From NCBI GenBank assembly GCA_903911435.1, contig CAIWDF010000311.1:1-32616 (forward strand): a stretch of 32,616 bases of DNA, given 5' to 3'. Both the position numbers and the translations under genes were made by a program. Positions 25,043 through 32,455 of the stretch are shown in pieces. Origin of the DNA: an uncultured Bacteroidota bacterium (GTDB lineage Bacteria; Bacteroidota; Bacteroidia; 2-12-FULL-35-15). Position 1 is the stretch's first letter, and each line of letters begins with the position of its first letter. The notes beneath the pieces are model-generated. The model had not been told where the DNA came from, made no database searches, and saw only the letters and a list, made by a program, of their open reading frames with translations.

Positions 25043-26449
25043 ATGAAAAAGGACGAATTCGAAGATAAAGAAAGGAAGAGAGTGCTGGATTTAGTGCATC
25101 GTTTTGAGGAAATGTTGGTAAAAGGAAACCAATACTATTTCGAAACCGAAGACTTAGAAGATATCATTGATTATTATTTCGAAAAAAACGCACCAAAGAA
25201 AGGTTTATTGGTGGTTGATTTCGCGCTGAAGCAATATCCTTTTGCTACTGTTTTCTTATTACGCAAAGCGCAACTGCTTGCGGCTAATAACCAAAGCCAG
25301 AAGGCGCTTGAAGTGCTTTCATATGTCGAAAGTGTGGAACCTCTGAATCCTGAAATGTTCATGACCAAGGGTTCGATTTATAGCTTAATGAGTTTGTCGG
25401 ACCAAGCCATTGAAAATTTCAAAAAAGCAGCCGAATATTCTGATGATGTGGAGGATATTTATCTAACCATCGCTATGGAATACATGAATTCGAACCGTGC
25501 AGGGGATGCCATTTATTACTACAAAAAAGTATTAGCCGAACATCCAGATAATGAAATAGCCATTTACGAACTTGCGTTCTGTTTTGACTTGAACGACCAG
25601 CTTGAAGAGTGTGTTAAATACTATTTAGCTTTTGTTGAAGATCATCCTTATTCGGCTAGCGCCTGGTTCAACTTAGGTGTAACTTATAATCGCTTAGAAA
25701 AATATGAGGATGCCATAAAAGCGTATGACTATGCCATCCTTATTCACGAAGAGTATTCGTCCGCTTATTTCAACAAAGCCAATTCGTTGGCAGCTCTCAA
25801 CCGTTTGGATGAAGCCATTGAAGTATATAAGGAAACGATGGCGAGAGAAGAGCCCGATGCACTTACTCATTATTATATGGGCGAGTGTTACGAGAAAAAA
25901 CACGATTACGAAGCAGCATTGAGGCAATATTTCAAGTCCATTGCCATCGATTCGAAATACCCTGATACACAAGCGGGCATTGCTGTGGTGCTTGATGCCT
26001 TGGGACGTCCAAGTGATGCTGTTCATTACATCAAAAAAGCCATCGACTTAGAAATTGAAAACCCTGAATATTGGCATATATTGGGGCAAATTCAGAAAAA
26101 GCTGCTGTTTTATGAAGATGCCGAGCATGCGTTCAAAAAGTCTATTGAACTTGATTCTGACGACCCGCAACTGTGGCTCGATTATGCCGATTTATTGTTC
26201 GAACAAGAAAACAAAAACGGTTCGTTAGAGATATTGGCCGAAGGCATCAAAAATCATCCTCAAAATGCAGCGTTGCAATACCGCATTTCGGCTTGTTTGA
26301 TGAGCATTGGCCAGAAACAAGAAGCCTTAAGCTTTTTACATACAGCCTTAAAACTCGATTACGACAAGCATTCGGAATTGTTTGCGTACATTCCACAATT
26401 AAAAGAGAACACAAGTATAACCGACTTAATAGAGTCATATAAAAAATAG
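25043..26449 (+). CDS. Tetratricopeptide-repeat protein
   Basis: A 468-residue soluble protein made almost entirely of TPR units from about residue 40 to 450 (for example AIENFKKAAEYSDD, AIKAYDYAILIHEEYSSAYFNKANSLAALNRLDEA, AEHAFKKSIELDSDDPQLWLDYADLLFEQ). I estimate eleven or twelve repeats. There is no signal peptide or membrane segment, and the N-terminus is highly charged (MKKDEFEDKERKRV). It is a likely protein-interaction scaffold. The stop is one base before the ATG of the ComA-like gene, so the two are co-transcribed; whether they work together is unknown. Confidence 0.88.
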   Translation: MKKDEFEDKERKRVLDLVHRFEEMLVKGNQYYFETEDLEDIIDYYFEKNAPKKGLLVVDFALKQYPFATVFLLRKAQLLAANNQSQKALEVLSYVESVEPLNPEMFMTKGSIYSLMSLSDQAIENFKKAAEYSDDVEDIYLTIAMEYMNSNRAGDAIYYYKKVLAEHPDNEIAIYELAFCFDLNDQLEECVKYYLAFVEDHPYSASAWFNLGVTYNRLEKYEDAIKAYDYAILIHEEYSSAYFNKANSLAALNRLDEAIEVYKETMAREEPDALTHYYMGECYEKKHDYEAALRQYFKSIAIDSKYPDTQAGIAVVLDALGRPSDAVHYIKKAIDLEIENPEYWHILGQIQKKLLFYEDAEHAFKKSIELDSDDPQLWLDYADLLFEQENKNGSLEILAEGIKNHPQNAALQYRISACLMSIGQKQEALSFLHTALKLDYDKHSELFAYIPQLKENTSITDLIESYKK

Positions 26450-26450
26450 T

Positions 26451-27251
26451 ATGAATTTTACCTTACCTTATATACCCGAGCGACCCGCCAAGCCTAGAAC
26501 AAGTGGAATAACAATGATGATGGACAAAGGTCTTAGCATTCGTCAGGTGGAAGATTTTTTATCAGTAAGTAGCGATTTGACAGATGTGGTGAAGCTTGGA
26601 TTTGGTACTTCGTTCGTAACAAAACAACTGGAACAAAAAATAAAGCTTTACAAAGAAGCAGGTATGAAAATCTATCTTGGTGGTACTTTATTCGAAGCCT
26701 TTGTAATACGCAATATGTTTGAAGATTATCGAAAATTGATAACCAAATTAAAGCTCGATTGTGCCGAAGTATCGGATGGATCGATAGATATGAATCATAA
26801 CAAGAAATGCGAATACATACATACGCTTGCAAAAGATTTTACGGTGTTTTCGGAAGTGGGTTCGAAGGAAGCAGGTATTATCATTCACCCTGCCAAATGG
26901 GTATCGATGATGAATGCTGAGTTAAAAGCGGGTTCGTGGAAGGTGATTGCCGAAGCGCGTGAGAGTGGAAATGTAGGTATTTACCGTTCGAACGGAAACG
27001 CGCATACCATCCTCATCAATAAAATACTAGCCAAGGTAAAACGTGAGGACATTTTGTGGGAAGCTCCTCAGAAAGCTCAACAAGTATGGTTTGTGAAGCT
27101 GCTTGGTGCTAATGTAAACCTTGGTAACATTTCGTTTGACGATGTTATTCCGCTTGAAACATTGCGTCTTGGTCTTCGCGGAGATACCTTTTTTAGTTAT
27201 TTGCCTACTGATTTGAAAGAAAAAACAGCCAAAGAAAACTCGAAAGCATAA
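26451..27251 (+). CDS. Phosphosulfolactate synthase family protein (ComA-like)
   Basis: A 266-residue TIM-barrel protein of the ComA family, which adds sulfite to phosphoenolpyruvate to make (2R)-phospho-3-sulfolactate. Motifs that fit are RTSGITMMMDKGL at the first strand, VVKLGFGTSFV, KIYLGGTLFEAF, CAEVSDGSIDM, FTVFSEVGSKE, VIAEARESGNVGIY and LWEAPQKAQQVWFVKLLGANVNLGNI. All barrel strands seem present. ComB and ComC, needed for coenzyme M precursor synthesis, are not in the window. In Bacteroidota a sulfolactate product could feed sulfonolipid or sulfonate metabolism, but that is inference. Operon with the TPR gene. Confidence 0.88.
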   Translation: MNFTLPYIPERPAKPRTSGITMMMDKGLSIRQVEDFLSVSSDLTDVVKLGFGTSFVTKQLEQKIKLYKEAGMKIYLGGTLFEAFVIRNMFEDYRKLITKLKLDCAEVSDGSIDMNHNKKCEYIHTLAKDFTVFSEVGSKEAGIIIHPAKWVSMMNAELKAGSWKVIAEARESGNVGIYRSNGNAHTILINKILAKVKREDILWEAPQKAQQVWFVKLLGANVNLGNISFDDVIPLETLRLGLRGDTFFSYLPTDLKEKTAKENSKA

Positions 27252-27274
27252 TAAAATCACCCTAAACCTTAAAC

Positions 27275-27589
27275 ATGCATCAATTAACTGTACAAAAACT
27301 GAAAGAGTGGAAAGACTCCAACACTGATTATCAATTAATCGACATTCGCGAAGAACATGAAGTAGACGACCTTTCAATGGGAGGAGAACACATCCCTATG
27401 GGCGAGATTATGGGCAAATTAGATCGAATTTCGAAAATAAAACCGGTGGTTGTTCACTGTCGCATTGGCAGCCGTTCCACTGCTGTGTGCAATGCCCTCA
27501 GTGTAGCGGGTTTCGACAATATATACGACCTACAAGGTGGCATATCCGAATGGGTGCGCTCCATAGAACCATCTTTGGGTAAGAAATAA
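27275..27589 (+). CDS. Single-domain rhodanese-like protein
   Basis: A 104-residue cytoplasmic rhodanese domain. It has LIDIREEHEVDD, HIPMGEI, and the active-site loop HCRIGSRS with Cys 62 as the persulfide-carrying residue, then LQGGISEW. Length is that of a stand-alone sulfurtransferase such as GlpE. It starts 23 bp after the ComA-like gene and is probably in the same operon, so a role with sulfite or sulfane sulfur is plausible, but the acceptor is unknown. Confidence 0.9.
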   Translation: MHQLTVQKLKEWKDSNTDYQLIDIREEHEVDDLSMGGEHIPMGEIMGKLDRISKIKPVVVHCRIGSRSTAVCNALSVAGFDNIYDLQGGISEWVRSIEPSLGKK

Positions 27590-27657
27590 AACTTGCCGAA
27601 AAGGTTCATCGATAGGCATTTCAACAAAAATAATAGTATTCATCATCAACATTTATC

Positions 27658-28311
27658 ATGCTCGATTTATTCAAACACATTTTACATCTCGATTTCGATT
27701 GGTTGTTTCAAAACTATGGAACAGCTGTTTATTTTATTCTCTTTTTAGTTATTTTTGTTGAGACAGGATTAGTGGTAATGCCCTTTCTACCGGGCGATTC
27801 GCTGCTATTCACGGCAGGTTTGTTTGCCAATCAAATCAATAAAACATCGGGCGAACCGTATCTCAACCTTTCGTACCTACTTGTTTTGCTAATGATAGCG
27901 GCCGTTGTGGGCGACAACCTCAATTATTGGATTGGCCGAAAGATTGGGCTACGCGTGCTACACATCAAATGGAAAGGCAAAAGCATTGTGAAACAAGAAT
28001 ACCTCGACAAAACCCATTCGTTTTACGAAAAATACGGAACCAAAACCATCATTATGGCGCGCTTTGTGCCCATTGTGCGCACCTTTTCGCCTTTTGCTGC
28101 CGGCATTGCCGAAATGAACTATCGCAAGTTTGTTTCGTTCGACATCCTTGGCGGAGCCCTATGGATAGGCTCACTTACCATAGCTGGCTATTTCCTTGGC
28201 GAGATTGAATGGATTAGAACTCACATCGAACTAGTGGCACTTGTCATTATTTTTGTGTCGGTGCTACCTATTTTGCTCGAAATTTTAAAAGCAAAGCGCA
28301 ATAAAGCATAA
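27658..28311 (+). CDS. DedA/SNARE-associated family membrane protein
   Basis: A 217-residue polytopic inner-membrane protein of the DedA (VTT) family, thought to flip or transport phospholipids or undecaprenyl phosphate. Signatures are FVETGLVVMPFLPGDSLLF, AAVVGDNLNYWIGRKIG with the membrane acidic residues, and ARFVPIVRTFSPFAAGIAEM, the conserved re-entrant arginine-proline block, followed by a final helix LVALVIIFVSVLPILLEI. Full length. It follows the rhodanese gene by 68 bp and is followed by a strong terminator, so it may close that operon. Confidence 0.92.
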   Translation: MLDLFKHILHLDFDWLFQNYGTAVYFILFLVIFVETGLVVMPFLPGDSLLFTAGLFANQINKTSGEPYLNLSYLLVLLMIAAVVGDNLNYWIGRKIGLRVLHIKWKGKSIVKQEYLDKTHSFYEKYGTKTIIMARFVPIVRTFSPFAAGIAEMNYRKFVSFDILGGALWIGSLTIAGYFLGEIEWIRTHIELVALVIIFVSVLPILLEILKAKRNKA

Positions 28312-28402
28312 ACCCCTCAAAAAACTGTTCTCCGAAAGCCAAATTCTGTTAGTTTGGGTAAAAATTTTTCGTGTAATTTTGAAATAAGGAACCAACAGCC
28401 AC

Positions 28403-28434
28403 AAAAAAAAGCCGAACACGTTCGGCTTTTCTTT
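28403..28434. terminator. Bidirectional terminator between dedA-like and dsbA-like genes
   Basis: GCCGAA (28411-28416) and TTCGGC (28421-28426) form a perfect stem with loop CACG, flanked by eight A and four T. It serves the two convergent genes. Confidence 0.9.
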
Positions 28435-29077
28435 ATTTAGCTCCCAATTCGAGCTGCACCTTGTTCATTAGTTCCAAAAAAGTTTCACTCTCTTGAGCCC
28501 CCGAAATAGCATACTTTCGGTCGAAAACAAAAAATGGCACCCCCGTAACACCAATCATTCGGGCCACTTCAATATCCTCATTCACCTCCTGGATATATTG
28601 TTCCGAGTCGAGCATTGTCTTCACTTTTTCTTTGTAAATGCCAATGTTTTCGCCTATTTGGCATAGGGTATCCGCATCAGCTGTATTTTTCCCATCAGTA
28701 AAATAAGCCTTAAATAGTGCTTCTTCCGCCTCATCTTGCAATTTGAATTGCTTCGCGAGGTGCGAAAACCTATGCGCATCAAACGAATTAGCCACCACCG
28801 CCTTATCGAAACGATATTCCAAACCAACCTTTTCGGCAAGTTTAGTAACGCGTTCGTTCATCTGCTTAGCCTGTTCAAGGCTGAAACCCTTACGTTCGGC
28901 CAGAAACTCATGAATCGTTTTGCTTGCATCCGTCACTATACTAGGGTCGAGTTGAAAGCTTTTCCACTCAATTGCTACCTCCTCGCGGTGGTCGAACTGC
29001 TTCAGAGCGGCCTCAAACTTGCGTTTCCCGATGTAACAAAATGGGCACATCACATCACTCCAAATCTCTACTTTCAT
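28433..29077 (-). CDS. DsbA-like thioredoxin-fold oxidoreductase (FrnE type)
   Basis: A 214-residue thioredoxin-fold protein of the FrnE/2-hydroxychromene-2-carboxylate isomerase-like DsbA group. The redox motif CPFC is at residues 11-14 (WSDVMCPFCYIGK), followed by a helical insertion and the cis-Pro turn GVTGVPFFVFDRKYAISGAQ. There is no signal peptide, so it acts in the cytoplasm, where FrnE proteins have been linked to oxidative-stress tolerance. It starts 3 bp after the FMN reductase stop, so the two form an operon. Confidence 0.92.
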   Translation of the reverse strand: MKVEIWSDVMCPFCYIGKRKFEAALKQFDHREEVAIEWKSFQLDPSIVTDASKTIHEFLAERKGFSLEQAKQMNERVTKLAEKVGLEYRFDKAVVANSFDAHRFSHLAKQFKLQDEAEEALFKAYFTDGKNTADADTLCQIGENIGIYKEKVKTMLDSEQYIQEVNEDIEVARMIGVTGVPFFVFDRKYAISGAQESETFLELMNKVQLELGAK

Positions 29078-29080
29078 TCT

Positions 29081-29650
29081 TTATTTATCTTCTTTAATTA
29101 ATTTCAATCCCTTGGTCCATCTCACTATTTGTTTTAGCAAGCCTTCCATTGCTTTGTGCGAAGTTTCGTTTGGCAGAAATTCGCCTTTCTCATTAATCAG
29201 TTGAGTGAAAAAAGGAAAGTTAACGCTTTGCGAAATAGGCACCATGCTCAATGTCGAAAGGTCAGCTTTCAAGGCGTTAGCAGCTCTTGTACCAGCCGAA
29301 ACGCCACCATAACTAACAATACCGGCAGCTTTGTATCCCCACTCGTGAACCAAGTATTCCAGCGCATTGCGCAATGGAGCAGGGTAGTTGTAGTCGTATT
29401 CGGCAGTCACAAAAACAAAAGCATCTGCGTCATCAATCTTTGCACTCCATTGTTTGGTATGTTCGAGCTCGTATTTACGCATCATCGGATGGTTGGCTTC
29501 GTTCATTAGGGGTAGATTTATCTCACCCAAATCCAATACTTCCACCTCAAAACCCCCAAATTGTTTGGCTTTTTCGGCTACCCAATTAGCTATTAATGGT
29601 CCTTTTCTACCCGGACGAACTGTTGACGAAATGATTTTTAATTTATACAT
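29081..29650 (-). CDS. NADPH-dependent FMN reductase family protein
   Basis: A 189-residue flavodoxin-like flavoprotein. It has the phosphate-binding SSTVRPGRKG near the start, FVFVTAEYDYNYPAPLRNALEYL for FMN binding, and GIVSYGGVSAGTRAA. The family reduces flavins, quinones or azo compounds with NAD(P)H. There is no signal peptide. Together with the DsbA-like gene 3 bp downstream and the HxlR regulator 0.9 kb upstream it makes a group with a quinone or thiol stress theme, because YodB-type HxlR proteins control such reductases in Bacillus. Confidence 0.9.
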   Translation of the reverse strand: MYKLKIISSTVRPGRKGPLIANWVAEKAKQFGGFEVEVLDLGEINLPLMNEANHPMMRKYELEHTKQWSAKIDDADAFVFVTAEYDYNYPAPLRNALEYLVHEWGYKAAGIVSYGGVSAGTRAANALKADLSTLSMVPISQSVNFPFFTQLINEKGEFLPNETSHKAMEGLLKQIVRWTKGLKLIKEDK

Positions 29651-29682
29651 ATTTAGTTTTTATTTAATAAGGTTCGAAACGA

Positions 29683-29722
29683 AAAAAACTTCTACCGAAA
29701 CAAGTTTCAGCAGAAGTTTTTT
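29683..29722 (-). terminator. Terminator after the yceI-like gene
   Basis: AAAAAACTTCT (29683-29693) and AGAAGTTTTTT (29712-29722) form an 11-bp stem, with an inner GAAAC-AA-GTTTC pair. It lies 25 bp after the yceI stop and 33 bp before the FMN reductase start, so the reductase operon needs its own promoter or read-through. Confidence 0.75.
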
Positions 29723-29746
29723 CGGATAATTAATTATAGTTTTTAA

Positions 29747-30322
29747 CTAGTTTTTTGCAAACTCAGCATTTGCAATGATAATGATTTCATCGCTCAACAT
29801 AGCAGTTGGCATAGAAGCACCGATAGCGAAATCGCTACGTTTCAAAGTACCAGAAATTTTGAATCCAGCAATGTTCTTTTTAGTCATTGGATGAACACCT
29901 GTTCTTGCAATTGCATCTAGTTCTACTGATTTTGTAACACCGTGCATAGTAAGATCACCAGTTATTTTGTAAAGGTTATCTTTTACTTTTTTAAATGATT
30001 TACTTTTGAAAGTAAGGGTGCCAAATTTAGCTGCATCAAAAAAGTCAGGGCTTTTTAAATGTGTATCTCTTTGGTCGTTCTCAGTATTGATAGAGTTCAC
30101 GTCAGCGCTCATTTCAACTACGGCATCCGAGAAATCGTCTTTTGAAGAGGTAACGGTTGCGTCAAATTTTTTGAACCATCCTTCTACTTCCGATACTGCT
30201 AAGTGAGTAACGGTGAAACCCAATTTAGCATGTGCTTTGTCTAATGACCATGTTGTGTTTTCTACTGGTTTAAATGCTAATAAAGCTACAGCTGATGCTG
30301 CGATAAAAATTAATTTTTTCAT
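29747..30322 (-). CDS. YceI family periplasmic lipid-binding protein
   Basis: A 191-residue exported protein with a signal peptide (MKKLIFIAASAVALLAF). The rest is a lipocalin-like YceI barrel: TTWSLDKAHAKLGFTVTHLAVSEVEGWFKKF, DVNSINTENDQRDTHLKSPDFFDA, LTFKSKSF, and DLTMHGVTKSVEL. The family binds isoprenoid or quinone-like lipids in the periplasm. Full length. It is divergent from hxlR with 243 bp between, and operator-like palindromes in this gap suggest it is a target of that regulator. Confidence 0.95.
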   Translation of the reverse strand: MKKLIFIAASAVALLAFKPVENTTWSLDKAHAKLGFTVTHLAVSEVEGWFKKFDATVTSSKDDFSDAVVEMSADVNSINTENDQRDTHLKSPDFFDAAKFGTLTFKSKSFKKVKDNLYKITGDLTMHGVTKSVELDAIARTGVHPMTKKNIAGFKISGTLKRSDFAIGASMPTAMLSDEIIIIANAEFAKN

Positions 30323-30407
30323 TCTTTTTTTTGTTTTAATTGTTTTTACTGTTTATTTATTATTTACTGTTTCCATTAACTTTATCTTCTATTAAGGAAG
30401 ATGCCAA

Positions 30408-30435
30408 ACTATAAAGTGCTATACTTCTTTATAGT
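30408..30435. promoter_or_regulatory. Operator-like dyad upstream of yceI
   Basis: ACTATAAAG (30408-30416) and CTTTATAGT (30427-30435) are 9-bp inverted arms 10 bases apart. On the minus strand AGTATAGCACTTTATAGT followed by TTGG closely resembles the hxlR-side palindrome AGTATAGTACTATACT, also followed by TTGG, so it is probably another site for the same regulator. Confidence 0.5.
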
Positions 30436-30476
30436 GTCATTTCACTAACAAACGAAAAGTTTTTTGTTTAGCGGTA

Positions 30477-30539
30477 CAAAAGTAACTATATTTGCTAACC
30501 AAAAGTAAGTACTTACTTATAGTATAGTACTATACTTTG
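30477..30539. promoter_or_regulatory. Twin palindromic operator and divergent promoters of hxlR and yceI
   Basis: Two perfect 16-bp palindromes stand two bases apart: AAGTAAGTACTTACTT (30503-30518) and AGTATAGTACTATACT (30521-30536). Their centres are 18 bp apart. On the minus strand TACTTTTG (30484-30477) is a perfect -7 element toward yceI. On the plus strand TATACTTTG (30531-30539) is a near -7 match toward hxlR and overlaps the second palindrome, so binding there would repress hxlR itself. Confidence 0.65.
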
Positions 30540-30565
30540 GTATAGAACCATTAAATTAGTATGAC

Positions 30566-30928
30566 ATGATAAAAAAGAAAGAAGTTAAAACCTATAGCGA
30601 ATGCACTAAAGCGATACTTCCGGTACGTGATGCTTTAGATATTTTGAGCGGTAAATGGAAACTACCAATTATTATTTCTTTAACATTTGGTAACAAACGT
30701 TTCAGCGAAATGAAAAAAGAAATTCCTGGAATTACCGATAGAATGCTCTCGAAAGAACTCCGTGATTTGGAAGTGAACCAATTGGTGAAGCGCACGGTGT
30801 ACGATTCGGTGCCGGTGATAGTAGAATACTCGATGACACATGATGGGAAATCTTTAGAACCCTTAATTGATGAGCTACGCGACTGGGGAATACAGCACCG
30901 CAAACGTATTACAGGGAAACATAAATAA
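30566..30928 (+). CDS. HxlR-family winged-helix regulator
   Basis: A 120-residue DNA-binding regulator of the HxlR/YodB family, acting as a dimer. Signatures are DILSGKWKLPIIISL at about residues 26-40, RFSEMKKEIPGITDRMLSKELRDLE (recognition helix), and the wing with VPVIVEYSMTHDGKSL. One cysteine, Cys 13, is placed like the N-terminal redox-sensing Cys of YodB-type members, so it may sense quinones, aldehydes or oxidants. It has palindromes over its own promoter, suggesting autorepression and control of yceI. Stand-alone gene. Confidence 0.94.
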   Translation: MIKKKEVKTYSECTKAILPVRDALDILSGKWKLPIIISLTFGNKRFSEMKKEIPGITDRMLSKELRDLEVNQLVKRTVYDSVPVIVEYSMTHDGKSLEPLIDELRDWGIQHRKRITGKHK

Positions 30929-31023
30929 CATTCAACAGAGGTTTTCGTTCTGTCGTGGAACAAGAAAAGATGTTTAATCGTAAAAATACTAGTTCAATCA
31001 TAGTGTGAGTTGAATAATTATTC

Positions 31024-31031
31024 TACATTTG
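31024..31031 (+). promoter_or_regulatory. -7 element of the outer-membrane protein gene
   Basis: TACATTTG, a perfect TAnnTTTG, lies 26 bp before the ATG at 31058. No convincing -33 element was found. Confidence 0.5.
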
Positions 31032-31057
31032 CCACCTAATAACCTAATTTAATATAT

Positions 31058-31756
31058 ATGAAAAAACTAATTACACTAGTATCTGTTGTTGTGCTGAGCA
31101 TAACAATAGCAAAAGCAGATGATTTAAATTTGAATGGATTTAAATTGAAACCAACAGGCGAAACTTCTTTGTTTGGAGTTAAGAAAAAAGGTAGTGATCG
31201 CGGTGGCGATGGCATCAAAGGGAAAATCATTATCCATGCTGGTATTGGTTTGAACTTATTGAAAACGAACTTATATGCTCGTTACATTATTAGTACGGCA
31301 TGGGAAAACATGGATACATATCCTACTTTCAAACAAAGCCCTATGATAAACCTTGGTCTTGATTATGGTTTAGGTAAAAAATTCTCTTTAGGTGCTGCGT
31401 TTGGTTACCAAACGGCAACTGCTACTTTTGATGATGGTTATGGAGATCCATTAATCGACAAATGGACTCGTATTCATATTGCATTCCGTGGCGATTACCA
31501 CATTATTGCAACTGACAATGTTTGTTTGTATACTGGATTAAAAGTAGGATACAACATGTACAAAGTTACGACTAATATTGCTGCTCCTTTTGCTGATACT
31601 TATATTTCAGAATTGAGCAAACCATCTGCTATCAGTACTCAAGTTCACTTTGGTTTCTCTTACTTCTTCGCAAGTACAGTGGGTATCAACGCTGAGGCTG
31701 GAATTGGTTACGGAGGTCCGTACATTATGGCTTTAGGAGTTACTGCTAAGTTCTAA
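31058..31756 (+). CDS. Outer-membrane beta-barrel protein
   Basis: A 232-residue exported protein with a signal peptide (residues 1-20, ending AKA). After an N-terminal stretch with a Lys/Gly/Arg-rich linker (KKKGSDRGGDGIKG) come alternating hydrophobic strands with Gly and aromatic girdles (INLGLDYGLGKKFSLGAAFGYQ, YTGLKVGYNMY, VHFGFSYFF, AGIGYGGPYIMALGVTAKF). The chain ends in Phe, as outer-membrane barrels recognised by BamA do. About eight strands are likely. No specific family or function recognised. A strong terminator follows. Confidence 0.82.
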   Translation: MKKLITLVSVVVLSITIAKADDLNLNGFKLKPTGETSLFGVKKKGSDRGGDGIKGKIIIHAGIGLNLLKTNLYARYIISTAWENMDTYPTFKQSPMINLGLDYGLGKKFSLGAAFGYQTATATFDDGYGDPLIDKWTRIHIAFRGDYHIIATDNVCLYTGLKVGYNMYKVTTNIAAPFADTYISELSKPSAISTQVHFGFSYFFASTVGINAEAGIGYGGPYIMALGVTAKF

Positions 31757-31770
31757 GCATACACTTCAAT

Positions 31771-31808
31771 AAAAAAAGCGGTTTCAGCAATGAAACCGCT
31801 TTTTTTTT
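31771..31808. terminator. Bidirectional terminator between the barrel gene and DUF2889 gene
   Basis: GCGGTTTCA (31778-31786) and TGAAACCGC (31791-31799) form a perfect 9-bp stem with a GCAA loop, between seven A and nine T. It serves both convergent genes. Confidence 0.95.
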
Positions 31809-31825
31809 GCGTTAATATTAAGGTC

Positions 31826-32344
31826 TTATTCTTTCTCTTTATACACGTAGCAAGAGTTTTTGAGCAAATGCATGGAGATGTCGAACTTCTCATTTTCATC
31901 CAATATATTGAAATCGCGACTCATCAAACCAAATCCTTCATCAAAACCAATAAGTGTAGTGGCCGCAAAATTGATGGTTTCGAGGGCCAATTCGCGCAAG
32001 TGAATGCAACCTTCGCTACCGCCAATGCGTTGCGAAACGCTTCGTGTGATGCCTCTTTCTATTTTAAGCCCCACCAGTTGTTTGGCTTTTAGCGCCACCA
32101 CAGGGCAAGCCGCATGCGGATGACTTGCAAATTCGCTTTTGGCATTGGTTATCATTTTCGAAACTGGGTCGATGTGGATGTTCAATCTAATCAGGTGATA
32201 GGGGTCTAAAAAAGTGGCTTCGAGCATCAGGTGCCCGTTTTCCAATTCAAAAGCTTCGATACCGATATCGCGTTTCGATACCAATCGTTTCACCGGAATG
32301 CGGTCTTGTTTCGAGTATAATTCAGTGTTTTTAGGTTCTTCCAT
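31826..32344 (-). CDS. DUF2889 family protein
   Basis: A 172-residue cytoplasmic protein that I place in DUF2889 from the pattern HPHAACP, GLKIERGITRSVSQRIGGSEGCIHLREL and the earlier strand block LEATFLDPYHLI. Several His and Cys residues (HPHAAC, GCIHL) might bind a metal. No function is established as far as I know. It lacks a signal peptide or membrane segment. It has its own promoter (TATCTTTG at 32375-32368) and shares the downstream terminator with the barrel gene. Confidence 0.75.
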   Translation of the reverse strand: MEEPKNTELYSKQDRIPVKRLVSKRDIGIEAFELENGHLMLEATFLDPYHLIRLNIHIDPVSKMITNAKSEFASHPHAACPVVALKAKQLVGLKIERGITRSVSQRIGGSEGCIHLRELALETINFAATTLIGFDEGFGLMSRDFNILDENEKFDISMHLLKNSCYVYKEKE

Positions 32345-32367
32345 TTGTTTTCGTATTAAAATTTTCG

Positions 32368-32375
32368 CAAAGATA
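32368..32375 (-). promoter_or_regulatory. -7 element of the DUF2889 gene
   Basis: TATCTTTG on the minus strand fits TAnnTTTG, 24 bp before the ATG at 32344. The tandem array begins 80 bp further upstream. Confidence 0.5.
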
Positions 32376-32455
32376 TTAATTTATAAGCTAGAACTTGTTG
32401 TGGTTTGTTAGCAATTTATTTCGATGCCTCGATGATTTGTGTATTAAAGGAGGCT

